From Casuarius casuarius (lineage: Eukaryota > Chordata > Aves > Casuariiformes > Casuariidae), in NCBI GenBank assembly GCA_003342895.1, contig PTFA01000399.1, forward strand, positions 62,001 to 126,000: a DNA stretch of 64,000 bases, written 5' to 3'. Shown here in pieces: positions 1-12,475 of this stretch. The notes under the pieces are model-generated. The model did no database searches and had not been told where the DNA came from. It was given only the letters and a program-made list of their open reading frames with translations. The first letter of the stretch is position 1; the number at the start of each line of letters is the position of its first letter. Position numbers and translations under genes: made by a program.

Positions 1-1092
1 TTCCCTGAGATCAGCACAACCCTCTAACAACTTTGCAGCCTGAAGAATAGTGTGTGTCTCAATTTGAAGTAGCCATGCAACATTTAAGAAAGCCCTTTAG
101 CTATTTGATTTACTACATGATTTATTCAATCACTTGCTGCAACAATAAAAAAAAAGAATTATTACTTCTCAAGAAAATAATTTTCAAGATTTTTTTTTTG
201 CTGTAGTTCTTACTGTCAGTATATTTAAAAGGACAGAAATTTAGTTTTGATCAGCTCCATACACTTTATATGCTTATTGGATTATCAGAATTTATGTGAG
301 CTTCTCTGATTGAGAAATCAGGATTAAACCCCTGCCAAAGCAAGTTCTCAAATACGGTTTTCATTACTGCCTGGAGTGGCAGAGTTAGAAACACTTTACT
401 CATGGTTTGCTGGTGTTCTCTCTTTCAGGCCAGGCTGAAACCAGATACCCATTAACATAATTATAAAATTAATGATATTTTTATGAATTTACTTTGACTG
501 AAATTTGAATAATAGTTCAAATTGATTCTGGTAATTTATGACTTGATCTGATTGTTTCTACTTAATGAAAGCAATACCATACCTACTGTACCTTTTATTC
601 TCCTTCTAGTCCCACATTTGTTGAACAACATAACAACAAGAGTTCTGTAAATGTGAACTTACAATAATATATTACTTCGAGGCTTCTTTGCCTTTAAAGC
701 GGAAGAGAGTTTCTTCTGCTACAGTAAAATATCCCCTCTCCCAAAGAAACAAAACATGCCAACACTTCAAATTACTATAGTAAAAAGAAAAAAAAATGCC
801 ATGACACTTGGACATAAGTGTTGAGATAAACAATCAAGTACTCATAAAGTTGATACTCAGAGCAAGGGGCATGAAGTGAGTAATTTATGGTCCTCACCCA
901 CTCATTCTTCTCTCCCTGAGGCACAACATTTTGGCAAAAAAATGTGAAAACAAGTGTTGAGATTTAGATACCCAATTGTACTTACCTGTACAAATGGCTT
1001 GATTTTCTCCAGTTCTGGGTATTCTCAGGTCTGACTGACCTCACCGTCGATGGGGGCAGTCAGAATCTTTGAAAACAGGCAGATCGCATATT
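1..1092. other. unannotated AT-rich intergenic or intronic DNA
   Basis: I see no gene, RNA gene or recognisable repeat here. The stretch is AT-rich with short A and T runs, and open frames in all six readings are short and unlike known proteins. Confidence 0.6.
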
Positions 1093-1120
1093 TAAATACC
1101 AAATAGGGATTTGGTATTTA
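1093..1120. repeat. perfect 12-bp inverted repeat with 4-nt loop
   Basis: The 12-bp arm at 1093-1104 (TAAATACCAAAT) is the exact reverse complement of 1109-1120. The loop is AGGG. It can form a compact hairpin or cruciform. No T-rich tail or GC-rich stem suggests a terminator, and no function is inferred. Confidence 0.8.
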
Positions 1121-1194
1121 GGGTATACGGTAATAGGAACATATAATTACAGACACTCAAGATTAAAAATACTTCCTTTAACAATTTATCACCT

Positions 1195-1290
1195 GATTCT
1201 CTATCTCTGAAATAGAGGTGATAGTACATACAGGCATTTGTGAGAGTTTGTTAAATTATGTAAATGTAAAACATTAAGCATGTGAATACA
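1195..1290 (+). repeat. MIR-type SINE relic, 3' portion
   Basis: The order of words matches the 3' half of MIR/CORE-type SINEs: a segment like 'cccatctgtaaaatggg' (here CTATCTCTGAAATAGAGG), then 'ATAGTACATAC', then a 'TTGTGAG...TTAAATTATGTAAATGTAAAAC' stretch that resembles the consensus run into the AAAGTGCTT-type end. It is heavily diverged and only the tail is recognisable. Judged by eye from knowledge of the family, not by alignment software. Confidence 0.4.
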
Positions 1291-3045
1291 ATTCTTATTA
1301 TCAGAAAAAGGTAGAGAGAGAGAGAGTTGTGGGGGTTTTTTTTGGAAAGAAACAATATAAAACAACCAATCTACTAAGCCTAATACTACTTAACCATAGA
1401 CTTCATAAAAATAGAAGTACACAGTTGATTTTAAAAAGCTAACAAATATTTCTTGATGTGCACACACTATGAGTCTTACTAATCACATCCTGATCCACCG
1501 CATGCTGTTACATATAGTAACTGGATTACGCAAGGGGAAAAAATAAGACTAAGGAAAAAAATCCCATTCCAACCACTCTACATTTCATACTTTTTCAATC
1601 ATTGAGACAAGTAATAAACTGCAGTGTAGCTTGTAATTGAAGCAAATTTTTATAACGTTGTTCTGTGTTTTATGTGTTTATGTTTACTTTTAATAAAATT
1701 GAAGTAGCCTCTTTATAACTGTTTCCTTTGCTTATGCATTCAATAAAAGGGCCGAGAACCATAAGAACTGCAGTTCACATGCACTATCCTGCCCTTTTTC
1801 TGAAGTCAAGTGTGGTATGATCAGGCTAGATCAAAGTAAATTGAAAACTCGCTTCAATTACTGAGTCCCAAGTACAATCAATATTCTCATCAACACCACA
1901 ATGTCTCCCCCTGTTTGTGGTCTTTCAGCTCCCCACTTCAGCCAAAGAAGAGCTGAACAGTATAGTTTATGTTGTACTGCCATTTTGTGCTACCCATGGC
2001 CTAGATGCTTCTAACAGGCAACACAGCACACTTCACAGGTGATTAAGTATGTGAGGTAGCAGTAACTAATTGATAGATATAGCCAAGAATTCTTGAAAAA
2101 AATTTACAAATCCACTAAAATTATTTAGGAAGTAGAATATGATGCACAGACCAGTTTATTCCTTAGCTCCTTCTTTAGGCCCAAATCCAACTCTTAAAGT
2201 TCATGTTTACATTGAAAAATATGCATAATTCCTTGGAAGCAAAGCAGTTCATGGTACAACAGACTTCCCATAAGCTGATGCACACTCCTGCTAGCAAATA
2301 TCCTTTCATAACACATATCTCAGCGCAAGTCCTCTGTCTGTCTCACAAACTGAAGATGACAGTACAGCACCCTGCTCAATATGTGTCAAACTTCTCATTT
2401 CACAGCTGTTCTGCTTCCTGCTGCTGCCAGCACAGCTGGCTGTGATGAGGATTGGACTGTGGAAGACCACTTAAGGTGGTTTACACCGAACAGGAACAGG
2501 TGAGGCATTCTCTTTGTCTTTCATGAAATTTCACATTGCTTGATTTGGACAATTGATCAAAGAGGACAAAGAGTGTTCCCTTGGCACTCTCTGTAATTCT
2601 CACACCCATGTGGCAGGTATTCCCCCTGTAATCACAGCTCTTTGCCTGCTCTAAATACAGGGCAGGTTGAAGTTTTGGTTTCCTAGGACTGAATTAGCAG
2701 TTTTTCAGGTTTTTTCATGAGGCAACATAAATTTTTGGCATTCAAAAACCACTACTGATACAATAACTGGAGAGGAAAAAAATAATAAAGTCACCCTCTA
2801 CAGAAGAGGCTCCAAAGTATTTCAGGTCACAGCTGTGCTTATACTGATCTTCCCTAGAAAATGTGGCACTGTGTCCTGGAAAACAACAATTCTGAAATAC
2901 AACTAGGAATTACAGTGGAAAAGTCACTGAACATGGACTCCAGTGTACTGCTGGGATAAAAAGTATTAATGCTGTCTCAGGCTGTATAAACACGGAATAA
3001 GCAAGTAGCATAGGGAAATGATTGCATCTGGCATTGCTTAAAACC
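1291..3045. other. unannotated intergenic or intronic DNA with an (AG)n run
   Basis: An (AG)7 microsatellite lies at 1313-1326 and a T-rich run follows shortly after. An open frame of 80 codons at 2203-2445 has no recognisable domain and is best read as chance. Nothing else is supported. Confidence 0.55.
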
Positions 3046-3049
3046 CCTA

Positions 3050-3480
3050 TTGAAATCCTACATACAGTACTAAAATACCCATTTTTAGAAGAGTGTTGAA
3101 ATTGGAGAAGGCTCAGAAAAGAGTTGCAAAAATAATTTCAGTGCTAATGAAAGAGAAGATTGAGAGGTGACTTGATTACAAAGTATCATTCATGAAGAGA
3201 AACAACTAGGGGGTACAAATGAGCTCTTTAATCTACTGGTGAAAGGCGTAACAGAAATCAATGGCTTGACTTGGAAGCCAGACAAACTCTTTATCATTTC
3301 AGGTCTACTCTTTATCATTTCCGGTCTTTGGGTCACAACTGAATGTCCTTCTATGAAGCAGCATGAACTATCAGGCTTCGTAGGAATTAGAGGATACACT
3401 CAAATGTCTGTAACAGGACTATGCAATTCACTTTCCTCTCCTGAGAACTTCGGGCAAAGCACCTTCTTACCATTTGGTTA
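3050..3480 (+). mobile_element. CR1-family LINE relic, end of ORF2 and start of 3' region
   Basis: The sequence follows the C-terminal part of a CR1-type reverse-transcriptase ORF in order: an 'ELEKAQKRVAKII'-like segment near 3095-3145, 'GDLI'-like wording near 3168 (GAGAGGTGACTTGATTAC), and an 'aatctactggtgaaaggcgtaacagaaatcaatggc' stretch at 3230-3265 that parallels the amniote CR1 passage for 'L..KG.TR.NG'. Multiple frameshifts and stops leave no coding capacity. It contains an internal 21-bp tandem duplication (3286-3327). The element is 5' truncated, as is usual for CR1. Confidence 0.6.
3286..3327. repeat. 21-bp tandem duplication (2 copies)
   Basis: Two adjacent 21-bp copies at 3286-3306 and 3307-3327 differ by one base (A versus C near the end of the shared ACTCTTTATCATTT word). 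The duplication lies inside the CR1 relic, so it probably arose after insertion by replication slippage. Confidence 0.85.
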
Positions 3481-4127
3481 GTAGGCTCCCTGACTCTCAA
3501 ATGCAAGGCAAGCAAGTTATTTAGAAGACGTTTTAGAGGTAGATAGTTCCTAAATTCAAACCAGCTGCCCACATACAAAGGACTGTGAGTGTGTATGGGC
3601 ATATGGGTGACTATCCTTGTCTGGACTTCCGCGTGTTGAACACACGGGTGTTGGGAGGCAATGGCTTCACACAGGCACCACAATTACTACATCCTGGCTG
3701 CAGTGTAACTGTATCTTGATATTTTATCCATATATGATTTTCATCATGCCTGAGTGCAACAAAAAACAAGATTTTTGTAAGACAGAGATTTCCACCTCTT
3801 GTGAGCAAAGTGTGAGTTTTACTTCTTCCAATTTCTCTTCTCCCTGTTCTCTTTTCTGTTCCAGCTTTCCTGCCCTTGTATGCAGGTAGGGCCACCTTCC
3901 AGTTGTCACTGTTAATAAAACATTCCAGGAAGCTAAGTGAGGTTAGTGCTCTGTCTGTGGGGTAATATGGTGGTCACACCTGACTCTCAGTTTCCAAGTA
4001 GCTCCTTTCAGGTTTAGGGCAAGTGGGATTATTCTCCAAGTAACAAGAGGAGACTGAGATGTCTGAATGCACTGGCTTTTCTAAACTCTTCTCTGAACAA
4101 TTTCTATGGGAAATTCTTGCTTTGTTT
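3481..4127. other. unannotated intergenic or intronic DNA
   Basis: Several overlapping open frames of 61-98 codons occur on both strands between 3387 and 3909. They overlap one another in different frames, lack recognisable domains and are taken as chance. No repeat is recognised. Confidence 0.5.
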
Positions 4128-4245
4128 GAAAGTCAGGACTCCTGGATCCTATTTCTTCTTATGGCCATGGATCTTTTCAGGTCTGTGTCACTTAGTGAAA
4201 TCACTTCCTCCTTATAGATTGAGAAATACGGGTGACTGAGCACTA
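4128..4245 (+). repeat. MIR-type SINE relic, central portion
   Basis: The order 'aGTCAGGACTCCTGGaTcCTATTTC', 'tgTGTCACTTAGTGAAATCACTTCC' and 'ATAGATTGAGAAATACGGGTGA' parallels the amniote MIR/CORE-SINE core (gagtcaggactcctgg..., ctgtgtgacc...cacttaacc, ...gtaaaatggg). It is strongly decayed. Inferred from word order only. Confidence 0.45.
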
Positions 4246-4392
4246 GTGAAGATTTGATTAAGACTGTCTGTGCCTGGCCTAAAAACACGAAGGACTAAAG
4301 CAAATTATTTGTGAAAGAACACTGCTTTTGTGAATCTGCTGCTAGTGAAGGGACCAGGTTGCAAGATGCCTGGAGTCCAGACTTCTTCCTTC

Positions 4393-4555
4393 TTAGAACA
4401 GAATCACAAAAGTAAGAAATGAGCTTAGAGGGGACCTCTGGAGATCATTTGGTCTAACCTCCTGCTCACAGGCAGGGCTAACTTACATCGGGTTGTTCAG
4501 ATAATCGAAGGAAAGGTCTGAGAATATCTGTAACCTCTTTTTTAGAATAAGAATT
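4393..4555 (-). mobile_element. avian-type CR1 LINE 3' fragment
   Basis: Read on the plus strand, the segment gives the hallmark antisense CR1 wording: AGAATCACAAAAG, then GAGGGGACCTCTGGAGATCA, TTTGGTCTAACCTCCTGCTC, GGCAGGGCTAACTTACATC, GGTTGTTCAG. Its 3' end, with the TGATTCTG-type terminal octamer motif, lies at the left. It is 5' truncated near 4555 and is the least diverged CR1 piece in the window. This is the main sequence clue that the host is a bird (crocodilian CR1 is a less likely alternative). Confidence 0.75.
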
Positions 4556-5394
4556 AGGGCTAAAATCTTTCTTTTTCAGCTGTTCCATTTCTTTGCTCTG
4601 TATCTCTTTTTGTTTGAATGTCCATTGTGGACATACATTTCTTTAACTAAAGACCAAAGAGATCATACTCGTCTTCAAGCTGTTATAACTCAGAAGACTG
4701 TATAGTAGTTATTGGGGCTAGAATCTATGCTAATGATCTTCTGGTCTATAACAAGTCATTGGTCTTTGAATCCAGGGCTGGAAATTCCCAGTAAATTGTC
4801 TCCTGCAATATCTCATATTAAAATACCCAAATGAAGCTGGAAGATATTGCTGGATCTCAGAACACAGGCAGCATAAGTGAGAAGGCTTTCTATTTGTCCT
4901 GAGGCACAGAGAAACTGGCAGCAGGTGAATGGTCTTTTAAGAGCATCAGAGCATGGGAATGGTTGAACTACAGGTCCAGGTAGTGCAGTATTCTTTCTCT
5001 AACCTAGGCAAATGGCAAGGGAGTAAGAAACTGGAAATTTACAGAGATCCTTCTCTTGTTCTCCCCTGTCTGACTCAGTAATCAGAAGTGCAGGGACATT
5101 CTGAGTAAGAGCTTTCATCCAGGGTATCAACTTTGATTGCCAGACAGAATCTATCCTTCACGAATTTGTGTCTTTGAACCCACTTGTACTTTTGCCCTTC
5201 AGGATACTTTGAGGAGTTTCACAGTTTGGTTAGGAAGAGTGTGCAAAAACAATTTTTATTGTTCATCTTAAACTAGCTGTGAAATAATTTTATAATTTTA
5301 GCAGATGCTCTGTGGGATCTACATTGTAAGATACTAAAGTTAAGCTGAAAATCTTGAAAGCATATGCTTAAAAGCATAAAAAAGTGTTCAATGG

Positions 5395-5431
5395 CTATGT
5401 TAGTAACAGAGTTACTATGTTAGTAACAGAG
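5395..5431. repeat. 20-bp tandem duplication
   Basis: The word CTATGTTAGTAACAGAG occurs at 5395-5411 and again at 5415-5431, giving a 20-bp period with 1.85 copies and no mismatch in the shared part. Likely replication slippage. Confidence 0.85.
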
Positions 5432-5941
5432 CAGTAATACCGGTATAGAGAAAAAAGTTAATCTAATTTTAACACCCATAGTTTCTGTTGCTCTGTTTTA
5501 AAGAAATATTTCAGGTAGACTTTAAATTCCTTTAAATTCCTTGAAATTCCTGGAATTCACTAGGGGAATACTTTTGCTCAGAATGATCTGTAGAAATTAA
5601 ATAGTTAAAATACCTGTTCTAAGAAGTGAATTACATAAGAATTATGTGTGGCATAGGGAAAAATGGGAGGAAATTATTTCATAACCAGACTGAGTGAGAC
5701 TGGAATCCTACATGGAAAAGGTATGCAAGCATGTAACTATGCATTGAGTCAGAATGTGTACAAATAATAAACATTCCCCTCAGCCCCCTGGGAACCTCTT
5801 CAGGTACTTTCTTTCATGTCTAACATTCTTCAAATAGTCTGTCTACCTGTTTTTTGTTTGCTTGCTTCAATGTATCTGTTCACCAGCCTCCAGAAGAAAC
5901 CGGTCAAATACCTCTTCCCTATTTTGCTTGTTGGTTAGTTA

Positions 5942-5981
5942 ATTAACTTGACAATTAATTTATTAACTTGACAATAAATTC
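5942..5981. repeat. 20-bp imperfect tandem duplication
   Basis: Two adjacent copies beginning ATTAACTTGACAAT (5942-5961) and ATTAACTTGACAAT (5962-5981) differ by two bases near their ends. A further TTAATTAACTTG-like half copy precedes them. Confidence 0.8.
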
Positions 5982-7231
5982 TAAAACATCAAAACAACAG
6001 TCTGAAACTCAGACTTTTCAGGCCATTCTGAAAATGAATTACAAGATTTGTTTTCCACAGCAATTTTTCATAAGCACTGTAACACTAGCTCCCTCAGGCA
6101 TTACTGAGTTAACTTCATGTCAGTTGTTCCAGCCTTGATTTTCACAGATACTTTGCCAGTCATAGTCACCCTCTTTGCAGACCAAAATAAAGTAATTGCT
6201 GTCTAACTTTCCTTCAGTGGGCTGCGACCCTAAAACTCCCAATACATGTTCTGTGTTAACAGGGAAGTTGCCCCTTTAGTGCTGTGAATAATCTAAACTT
6301 CTACTTTAATATCACTTCTTTATTTGTCATAACATTTGCACACATTTTTAAAGTAAACTGAAACATTTGAGTCCATCTTTTCTTTACTGGACTAAAAAGC
6401 CCTTAAAGCAGTAGCAGTGTGTTATAAGAAAAAGGCTCAGTGAGAACTCACATGGATTCCATTACCATGAGATACTTGCAAAGCCCACTTGTGTGAGATG
6501 GAAAGCTGAATGCATTCTGCCACCTGAGAATTGTGGGTTACTGTGCATACACTGGGAGTGTTTTTATTACTTTTATAAAAATAGCTGTTTTTAAGATTTT
6601 AAATTGGAAAGACGAAAAGGAGTATTTTCATTTAAAAGAAATTTTTACTGAGCATGAGAAACACTGACAGTAATAGTAACTCAGTGTGGTTAACCACTGG
6701 CTTACCAGTGCATCTGTTAAAAATATTCATAAAGGAATGTATCGTACACCTGGATCCCTACACAAAGGAAATTCAGCTTAGATTTCACAGTTCCAATGTT
6801 GTGAGTAGTTACTGTTTTCACAGTAAAATTCCTCCAGTAAACTAAACTCAGTCAAGCCATGGGCTCGAGCAGTGACATGGTTAATGTCACTGGTTAATGT
6901 TTAGCACACCCTGGCATGGGTTTGGTCCAGGCCAACTCCTACTCTTCCAGACAATGCCTGGGTATAATTCTCAGGGCAGTATGCACCTGGGAAAGTTCCT
7001 AGCAAGCAATTTGGATGTGGCTACTCTGTTTGAGGGATGAAGATGGTTTGTTTAGCTCTGCGGATGAGGACTGAGTGATGTGACTTGGCCTTGGGGCTGG
7101 ACAAGGCAGCCACCGGTTCCAGACCTTGGTGCCTCCTGCCTGGTGTTGCTTATGTGTGTTCTTTCAAAGAACCGTTAGCTGTTTTCTTTTAAAAGACTGC
7201 CTGTGATGGCAACTACCATTTATATAATAGC

Positions 7232-7445
7232 TCATTATTTTGCTCATTGGTACTCACCCAGAATGTGGGAGATTTGGGTTCAATAACCTCATCAACTCAG
7301 CCTCAGGGTATCCAAAACCAATGAATATTTAATATAAATATATAGAAACAGTTCTTGAAGCATGGATTAGAATCTAGGTCTGCCCACTCCCAGATGAGTG
7401 CCATAGGCACGAGGCCACAGAGTCATGTTCCCTCTTGCACTCCTC
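7232..7445 (+). repeat. tRNA-derived SINE relic with B box
   Basis: The left part reads like the head of a tRNA-derived amniote repeat: ATAGCTCATTATTTTGCTC-type A-box region, 'ACTCACCCAGAATGTGGGAGA', then a B-box-like GGTTCAATAACC at 7277-7288. The right part (about 7360-7430) carries the mirrored words 'GGATTAGAATCTAGGTCTGCCCACTCCCAGATGAGTGCC' and 'GCCACAGAGTCATGTTCCCTCT', as in the known palindromic arrangement of this family. About 70 bases between the halves are not recognised. Decayed, so not expected to be transcribed. The exact family name is not certain. Confidence 0.5.
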
Positions 7446-10400
7446 ACATCTTCCATGGATATTGCATTCTTTCCTCCATAGATGTAGGGTTTCAACAGCA
7501 ACAACCTCCTCCTTTCCCAGCTGCATGGCTTGTGGTTAATGCAGTCTCCTGGGAGAGGGGAGCTGTGGCTCTTAATCTTTTCAGACAGAGGAAATTGACT
7601 GAGTCTCAAATGCTCCAGCCTCTAGAGAATTCATAAAAAGGTAGGTACTGATATAGCCACTATCCTTCTTTTAAAAGAGAACATGTGCCATTGTGTTTTG
7701 TGTCAGACCCTTCTTGCATGCACATATGTGCATGTGAAATCTCTGCATATCCATTGGACTGTCAGGCCTCAGCAGGAAATACTTACCTTGCACTCAAGTG
7801 GGACTATTTCTGGGCATAGCACGTTGAGGTGCCCAGGGAACTTTCTGGTCAAAGAGGGAGACAGGTAACTCCACAGTTGGGTGGAAGGTGGATAGCAATT
7901 TTTGAGGCTGCAGTCTGGATCTGTGCAGCACCTGCCCAAGTTTTGCTGAAGAGGCTTATGACCTCTCGGGGGACCTAGCCCCTCTTGTCTTTCAGAGGTG
8001 GAGAAACCTCTTCACCTCTTAGCAAGTTGTTCCTTTTGCATTTACCCAGATTTTTATAAATTTGTGTCTTTCCCTTTCGGACTTTTGTCTTTAGATTGGT
8101 TGTTGCTAAGACTTTCTCTGTTTAACTGAAGGGCCTTCTTTTAACATCTAGTATCTTTTCCTTGTACAGATGCTTGCACACAAGGATTAAGTCAGTTCTT
8201 AAGTCTGTTCTGTTTAAATAGATTGAGATCTTTAAGTATTTCACTGTGAGACATATTTGAAGGCCTGTGAATCCATCCCCCAGTGACTTCAACACAGTCA
8301 GCTGAGATTAGTGGTTTAGATTGTGATTTCTTTTGAGCTTATTAGTTTTATTTTAAACAGTCAGGAGGTGGGGCTATCATATAAATAAATGCCAGCCAAA
8401 CTTTTTCTTATATTATTCCTTGAAGCAAAGCTTTTGACATTTCAGTTCAAAATTAACAGAATTTTACTATCTGATGGCTTTTCGAGGCTGTACAAGAAAT
8501 TAGTCAGTAATGATCAAGTAGTCTGAAAGTGCAGAGCAAATGTTTTTCTCAAAGANAATACCATTTAATTGGTCACAGTTAGCTAAGTTCACTGGCACAG
8601 AATGGGAACTGAAAGTGAATCGACCTCTTACCCAAACAATTTTCCCTCTGGAGAATAACTTAAAAACAATGTTGATGAGGTGCCAAGGTATGCCAAGGAT
8701 GAAGTACGCTTATATTATCCATGACAGCGAGGTCTTCCAAATGTCATACTATGTTTGCAATAAAAAACTATGTATTCTCAATAAAAATTAGTATTTTGAG
8801 ACCTCCTTGTATTCATTGAAGTATGTAATTTAAAAACCTAATATGTAAACTTTTAAGTACACACACATATATAATGTCCCCCAAATATGTATTTAAATAG
8901 GTTTTCCCACTTGAAGAGAGGCTTTTTAGATGCTGCAATATAAGGACTTTCAATTAGTACACCTGAAAATTACAAATACACTAGATTAGTTTGTTTTGAT
9001 TTAAGAACTATGCATGCACAGATGCATACATTTTTATCCTGAATTTCCATAGGCTATTTATGATGACAGAATCCATCATCTTAGTAATGATGATTTTTGA
9101 GCATGCATGTTGGAGGACCAAGCTGCATTCCTGTGAGAGACAGGAGTGTGACTCTGCTATGTGCTTTTGAAAATCTCACCCTGAATGTAGAATCTAGGGC
9201 CACAAATAAAAGGTGTTGGAAGAATTGTTTCCTGTTAGTATGGATTTCTGTGTCCTGTGAACAAAATATCTTGATCTGCAGCACCAATGATTCAGGATAT
9301 CACTGAATTTTAAGACATAATGCTTTGCCATCACATTCAAATGATATGCAAAATTTCTACTGCTGCTATGCAGTGCCTTTGTGCCCTCTTAGTTCCTTCC
9401 CTCTCACATGATCTCTGACCCGTGAGGGCTGTGCAGCTTCTGTGATGGTGGCATAAAAGCATTTAATGGGGATAAGAATGGTACATCACTTAAAAGACTG
9501 TCCGACAATGAAAGCATTGCACCTAGAAGAATACTTGGCAGAAAGTACCCAAATAATAACTCCAGAGCATTTTTGCTGGATGAAATTTAATTCTGAGTTG
9601 CACTGAAGTTGATTTTTGCATTACTTTTGTACTTCGTGTCCCTTGTATGAGGTCAGGGTTCTGTGATTCTTTCTGTCTGCCATTTATATACAAATCTCAG
9701 TCATGAAGTAGACACATTCAAAATAAAATATGTCTCTTAAATAATATTTTAATTCAACTCCAGTGAACTTGAACCAGAATAGTCTGTGTGTGCATTCTTT
9801 AAAGGAAAATTGAAAAAAATGTTAGCATAATTGAATACTTCCTGTGTCAAAAAATATTTTATGGCAAACCTTCCAGTTATCTCCAAAAAACAATCGTGTC
9901 AACAAAAGTGGTGTCAAAACCAAATTACTGTGTGCTTGCAGACATCTAGGATATTGTCAGCCTTCTTGACCAGACATCTTAATGAGTTAAGCCAGTCCTT
10001 CTTTTTTCATTGATTTGGTATTTAACATATTTTGCAGATATGTGTATACTGTTTCTTGAGAACACTGTCAAAGAAGAGTTCAAGATCCAATTTTTGAGAT
10101 AAAGTTTCATCAGATTAAAGCTGATAACTCTAATGGATATTTTTCTCCATCCGTTGGCTCTGGCTAACTATTCTGTTTGCTGCAATCAAGAGAACTACTG
10201 GAGTAGCCATATAATTTACTTACAGTGTCAGACATAGGATAAAACCCTCTTCTAAAGCAATCTGGTTTTCAGTTCTTACTGTATGCTTTTGAGACTTCTG
10301 CCATGGAAATAAATGCATGCTATAGTTGCCATACTGCGTCTTCTGCAGAAAATTCAACTTTATTAAATGTATCACTCTTGGGATGAATTTTTAAAGAGGC

Positions 10401-10667
10401 CTCAATCCAACCTTGAATCGTCATCTGTACTGTTAGATAAGTCGCAAAACTCATTTGTGAAGACAATCCATGCAATCAGCACATGAAGACCTGGAAATAG
10501 ATGACTGACTTCTTTGTTGGACGCATGAACCAGCTTGTTTTGACAAGTCTAAATTCACATGTATGCTCACTAAAGCAAACCATTTAAAAGCTTATTTTAA
10601 GAGCATATGCCTAAAAGTGATAGCATATTCATTTCATGACCACCACGATACTAAAACACAATCATTC
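7446..10667. other. unannotated intergenic or intronic DNA
   Basis: No recognisable gene or repeat. Open frames of 60-83 codons (for example 8540-8791, which contains an ambiguous base at 8556) show no domain or signal peptide. Nothing supports transcription. Confidence 0.55.
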
Positions 10668-10728
10668 TTCTACAGTTGAAATTAATAAATGTATTCCTAT
10701 AGTAGAAACATTTATTTCAACTGTAGAA
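10668..10728. repeat. strong 61-nt hairpin (15 + 6 paired bases)
   Basis: The left arm 10668-10692 begins TTCTACAGTTGAAAT and the right arm 10708-10728 ends ATTTCAACTGTAGAA. Fifteen bases pair perfectly, then a 4-nt bulge (TAAT) on the left side, then six more pairs (AAATGT with ACATTT). The loop is about 15 nt. The size fits a pre-miRNA or a remnant of a short inverted-repeat transposon. Neither is proven. Confidence 0.8.
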
Positions 10729-12148
10729 ATTGACTTTATTATTGGTCAAGGGCTGTCAATCAGATGAACTTATTATGCACTTGAAACTCATTAGCAGTAG
10801 AATACTGTAGTTGTAGATTTCAAATGACTGATGACTAGAGCTGTGTGAAATTGCTGCTGAATTATCAATTACTGTGTGAAACGTTCACTGTAAAGATGTA
10901 TTTTCCCTCAGAAATTATATCATTAAAACAATCCAGAACAGTTCCAGAGTTGCCAGTTATGAGTGTTTGTATGCCCACATTTATTCCTCTCTCTTCTGCT
11001 CCCCATCCCCTGAACTCCTGAAGGGACTGTTTCGTGTGGCAAGAAGTGCGAATGAAGAGATTTGCAAGGGAGCTTGTGCAAAGGCAGACATCATCTGTTT
11101 TTGTATTTCGGGGTTTGGAGGGCTAACTGGACCAGTATCCTGGTTTAAATTTTACTGCTAAATGACCTCATGTAGGAGAAGTCAAAACTGTGAATGGCAC
11201 TAAGACAGAAGTAGCAGCTGGAGAAGGGCCTCCATCCTTTGTTCTGCCACAGCCTCCTAGTTCTTCCCGGTCAGGACATGGGGCAGGATTTGAACTTTTT
11301 ACTGAGGTAATGATTAATACAAATTCCAGCATTTACCATATTGTCCACATCACAATGAATTAGATTCCCTTGAGGCAAATTAGAGAAACGTTGCACATTT
11401 TGGCCATGGACGGTTTTGTGTGGCCAAAACAGTAACTGTCCCAGTAGTTCGCCTATGATATAATCAAATTAAGTGATTTAAATAAATTAACAATGGACTG
11501 GATTCAGCTTTTAGTAATTACTAATCACTACAGGACTGATACAGCAGAAAATAACCTTCGTGGCTGCTAGCCCAAGAAAGCTCAATGGGACTCTTACTTT
11601 TTTCTCTAACAGGGAAGAGCTCTGGCAGCTGAAGAACCTGTATTCCCTCTAGTGGATATAGCACTGTCAGAATAGATGATACCATGGCTGTCTCTTGAGG
11701 AAATGAAATTCACAGATGATACACATAAAGGAGTCACAGGCATATTCTTGGGCAACCTTCTTAAGAAATTGCCATCTTTATTTATGACTAGTTCTTTGTT
11801 TGCATCAAAGTTCATGACTTGGAGTACAATTTTAGGAAAGCTACTCAAAGACATCTTTTTCCAGATTGTAGCTAAAAAGAGAAAAGAGTGACTCCTTGAA
11901 AATAGTCTTCCATCTTGAATAAGAGACGGAAGCTGAGAGTCCCCAAAAATGATTCAACAAACTGAATCCTCCTCCCCTACACACCAGACTGGTGAGCAAA
12001 CAGCTCCACCTTTCATGCAGAATACTAGCAGTCAATACTATAAAAGGGCTTTAAATTTTTATTCAGTAATATATTAGGGCAAGCACTAGAAATTTTCAAG
12101 CAGTAATTTTATGTGCATGTTCTGGCTGTGGATCTTCTTTGCACAACA
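10729..12148. other. unannotated intergenic or intronic DNA
   Basis: No supported gene. Overlapping open frames on both strands at 11606-11891 are in conflict with one another and have no recognised domain. Confidence 0.55.
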
Positions 12149-12149
12149 C

Positions 12150-12475
12150 ATCCTAGGGAGGCCAAAAGTATGAACGGGTTCAGAAAGAAGGATGTGTTTA
12201 TTTCAGGCAAACATACAGACAGAGTCTACATGGTACAGGCACAGGTCTAACTCAAGCAATGAGTTAGATCACTGGTTTCCAGAATGAGAAGTGCATCAGG
12301 AAAAATATCACCTTAAATTACTCCATTTCTTTCCCTGAGCACCCCTAACCGATTGTCAGAGGCAATATGGTGCTGGGTGGCCACTGCGTCAGAACCAACA
12401 TGATAGTTNGTATCCTCTGATACCAGTCTCATTGTTATGGTCTTGTTAATAGTTACAGTGGGGAAATATTTTACT
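12150..12475 (+). mobile_element. CR1/L3-type LINE 3' end relic
   Basis: The ordered words 'GGAGGCCAAAAGTATGAACGGGTTCAGAAAGAAGGATG', 'TGATCACTGGTTT'-like wording near 12265-12280 and, at the end, 'GTCAGAGGCAATATGGTGCTGGGTGGCCACTG.GTCAGAACCAACATG' parallel the 3' end of amniote CR1-type LINEs (...cagaggcaggatactgggctagatggaccactggtctgaccagtatg). No ORF is left. One ambiguous base at 12409 lies inside. The end comparison is by eye. Confidence 0.5.

Larger units (their letters stand above)
4556..7228. other. unannotated intergenic or intronic DNA
   Basis: No gene or dispersed repeat is recognised. Two short tandem duplications (5395-5431 and 5942-5981) are listed separately. The only listed open frame, 63 codons at 6654-6845, has no domain. 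Confidence 0.55.

Noticed and set aside
3387..3909. Cluster of overlapping 61-98-codon frames on both strands
   Set aside because: They conflict in frame and strand, lack any recognised domain, and the count is normal for random DNA.
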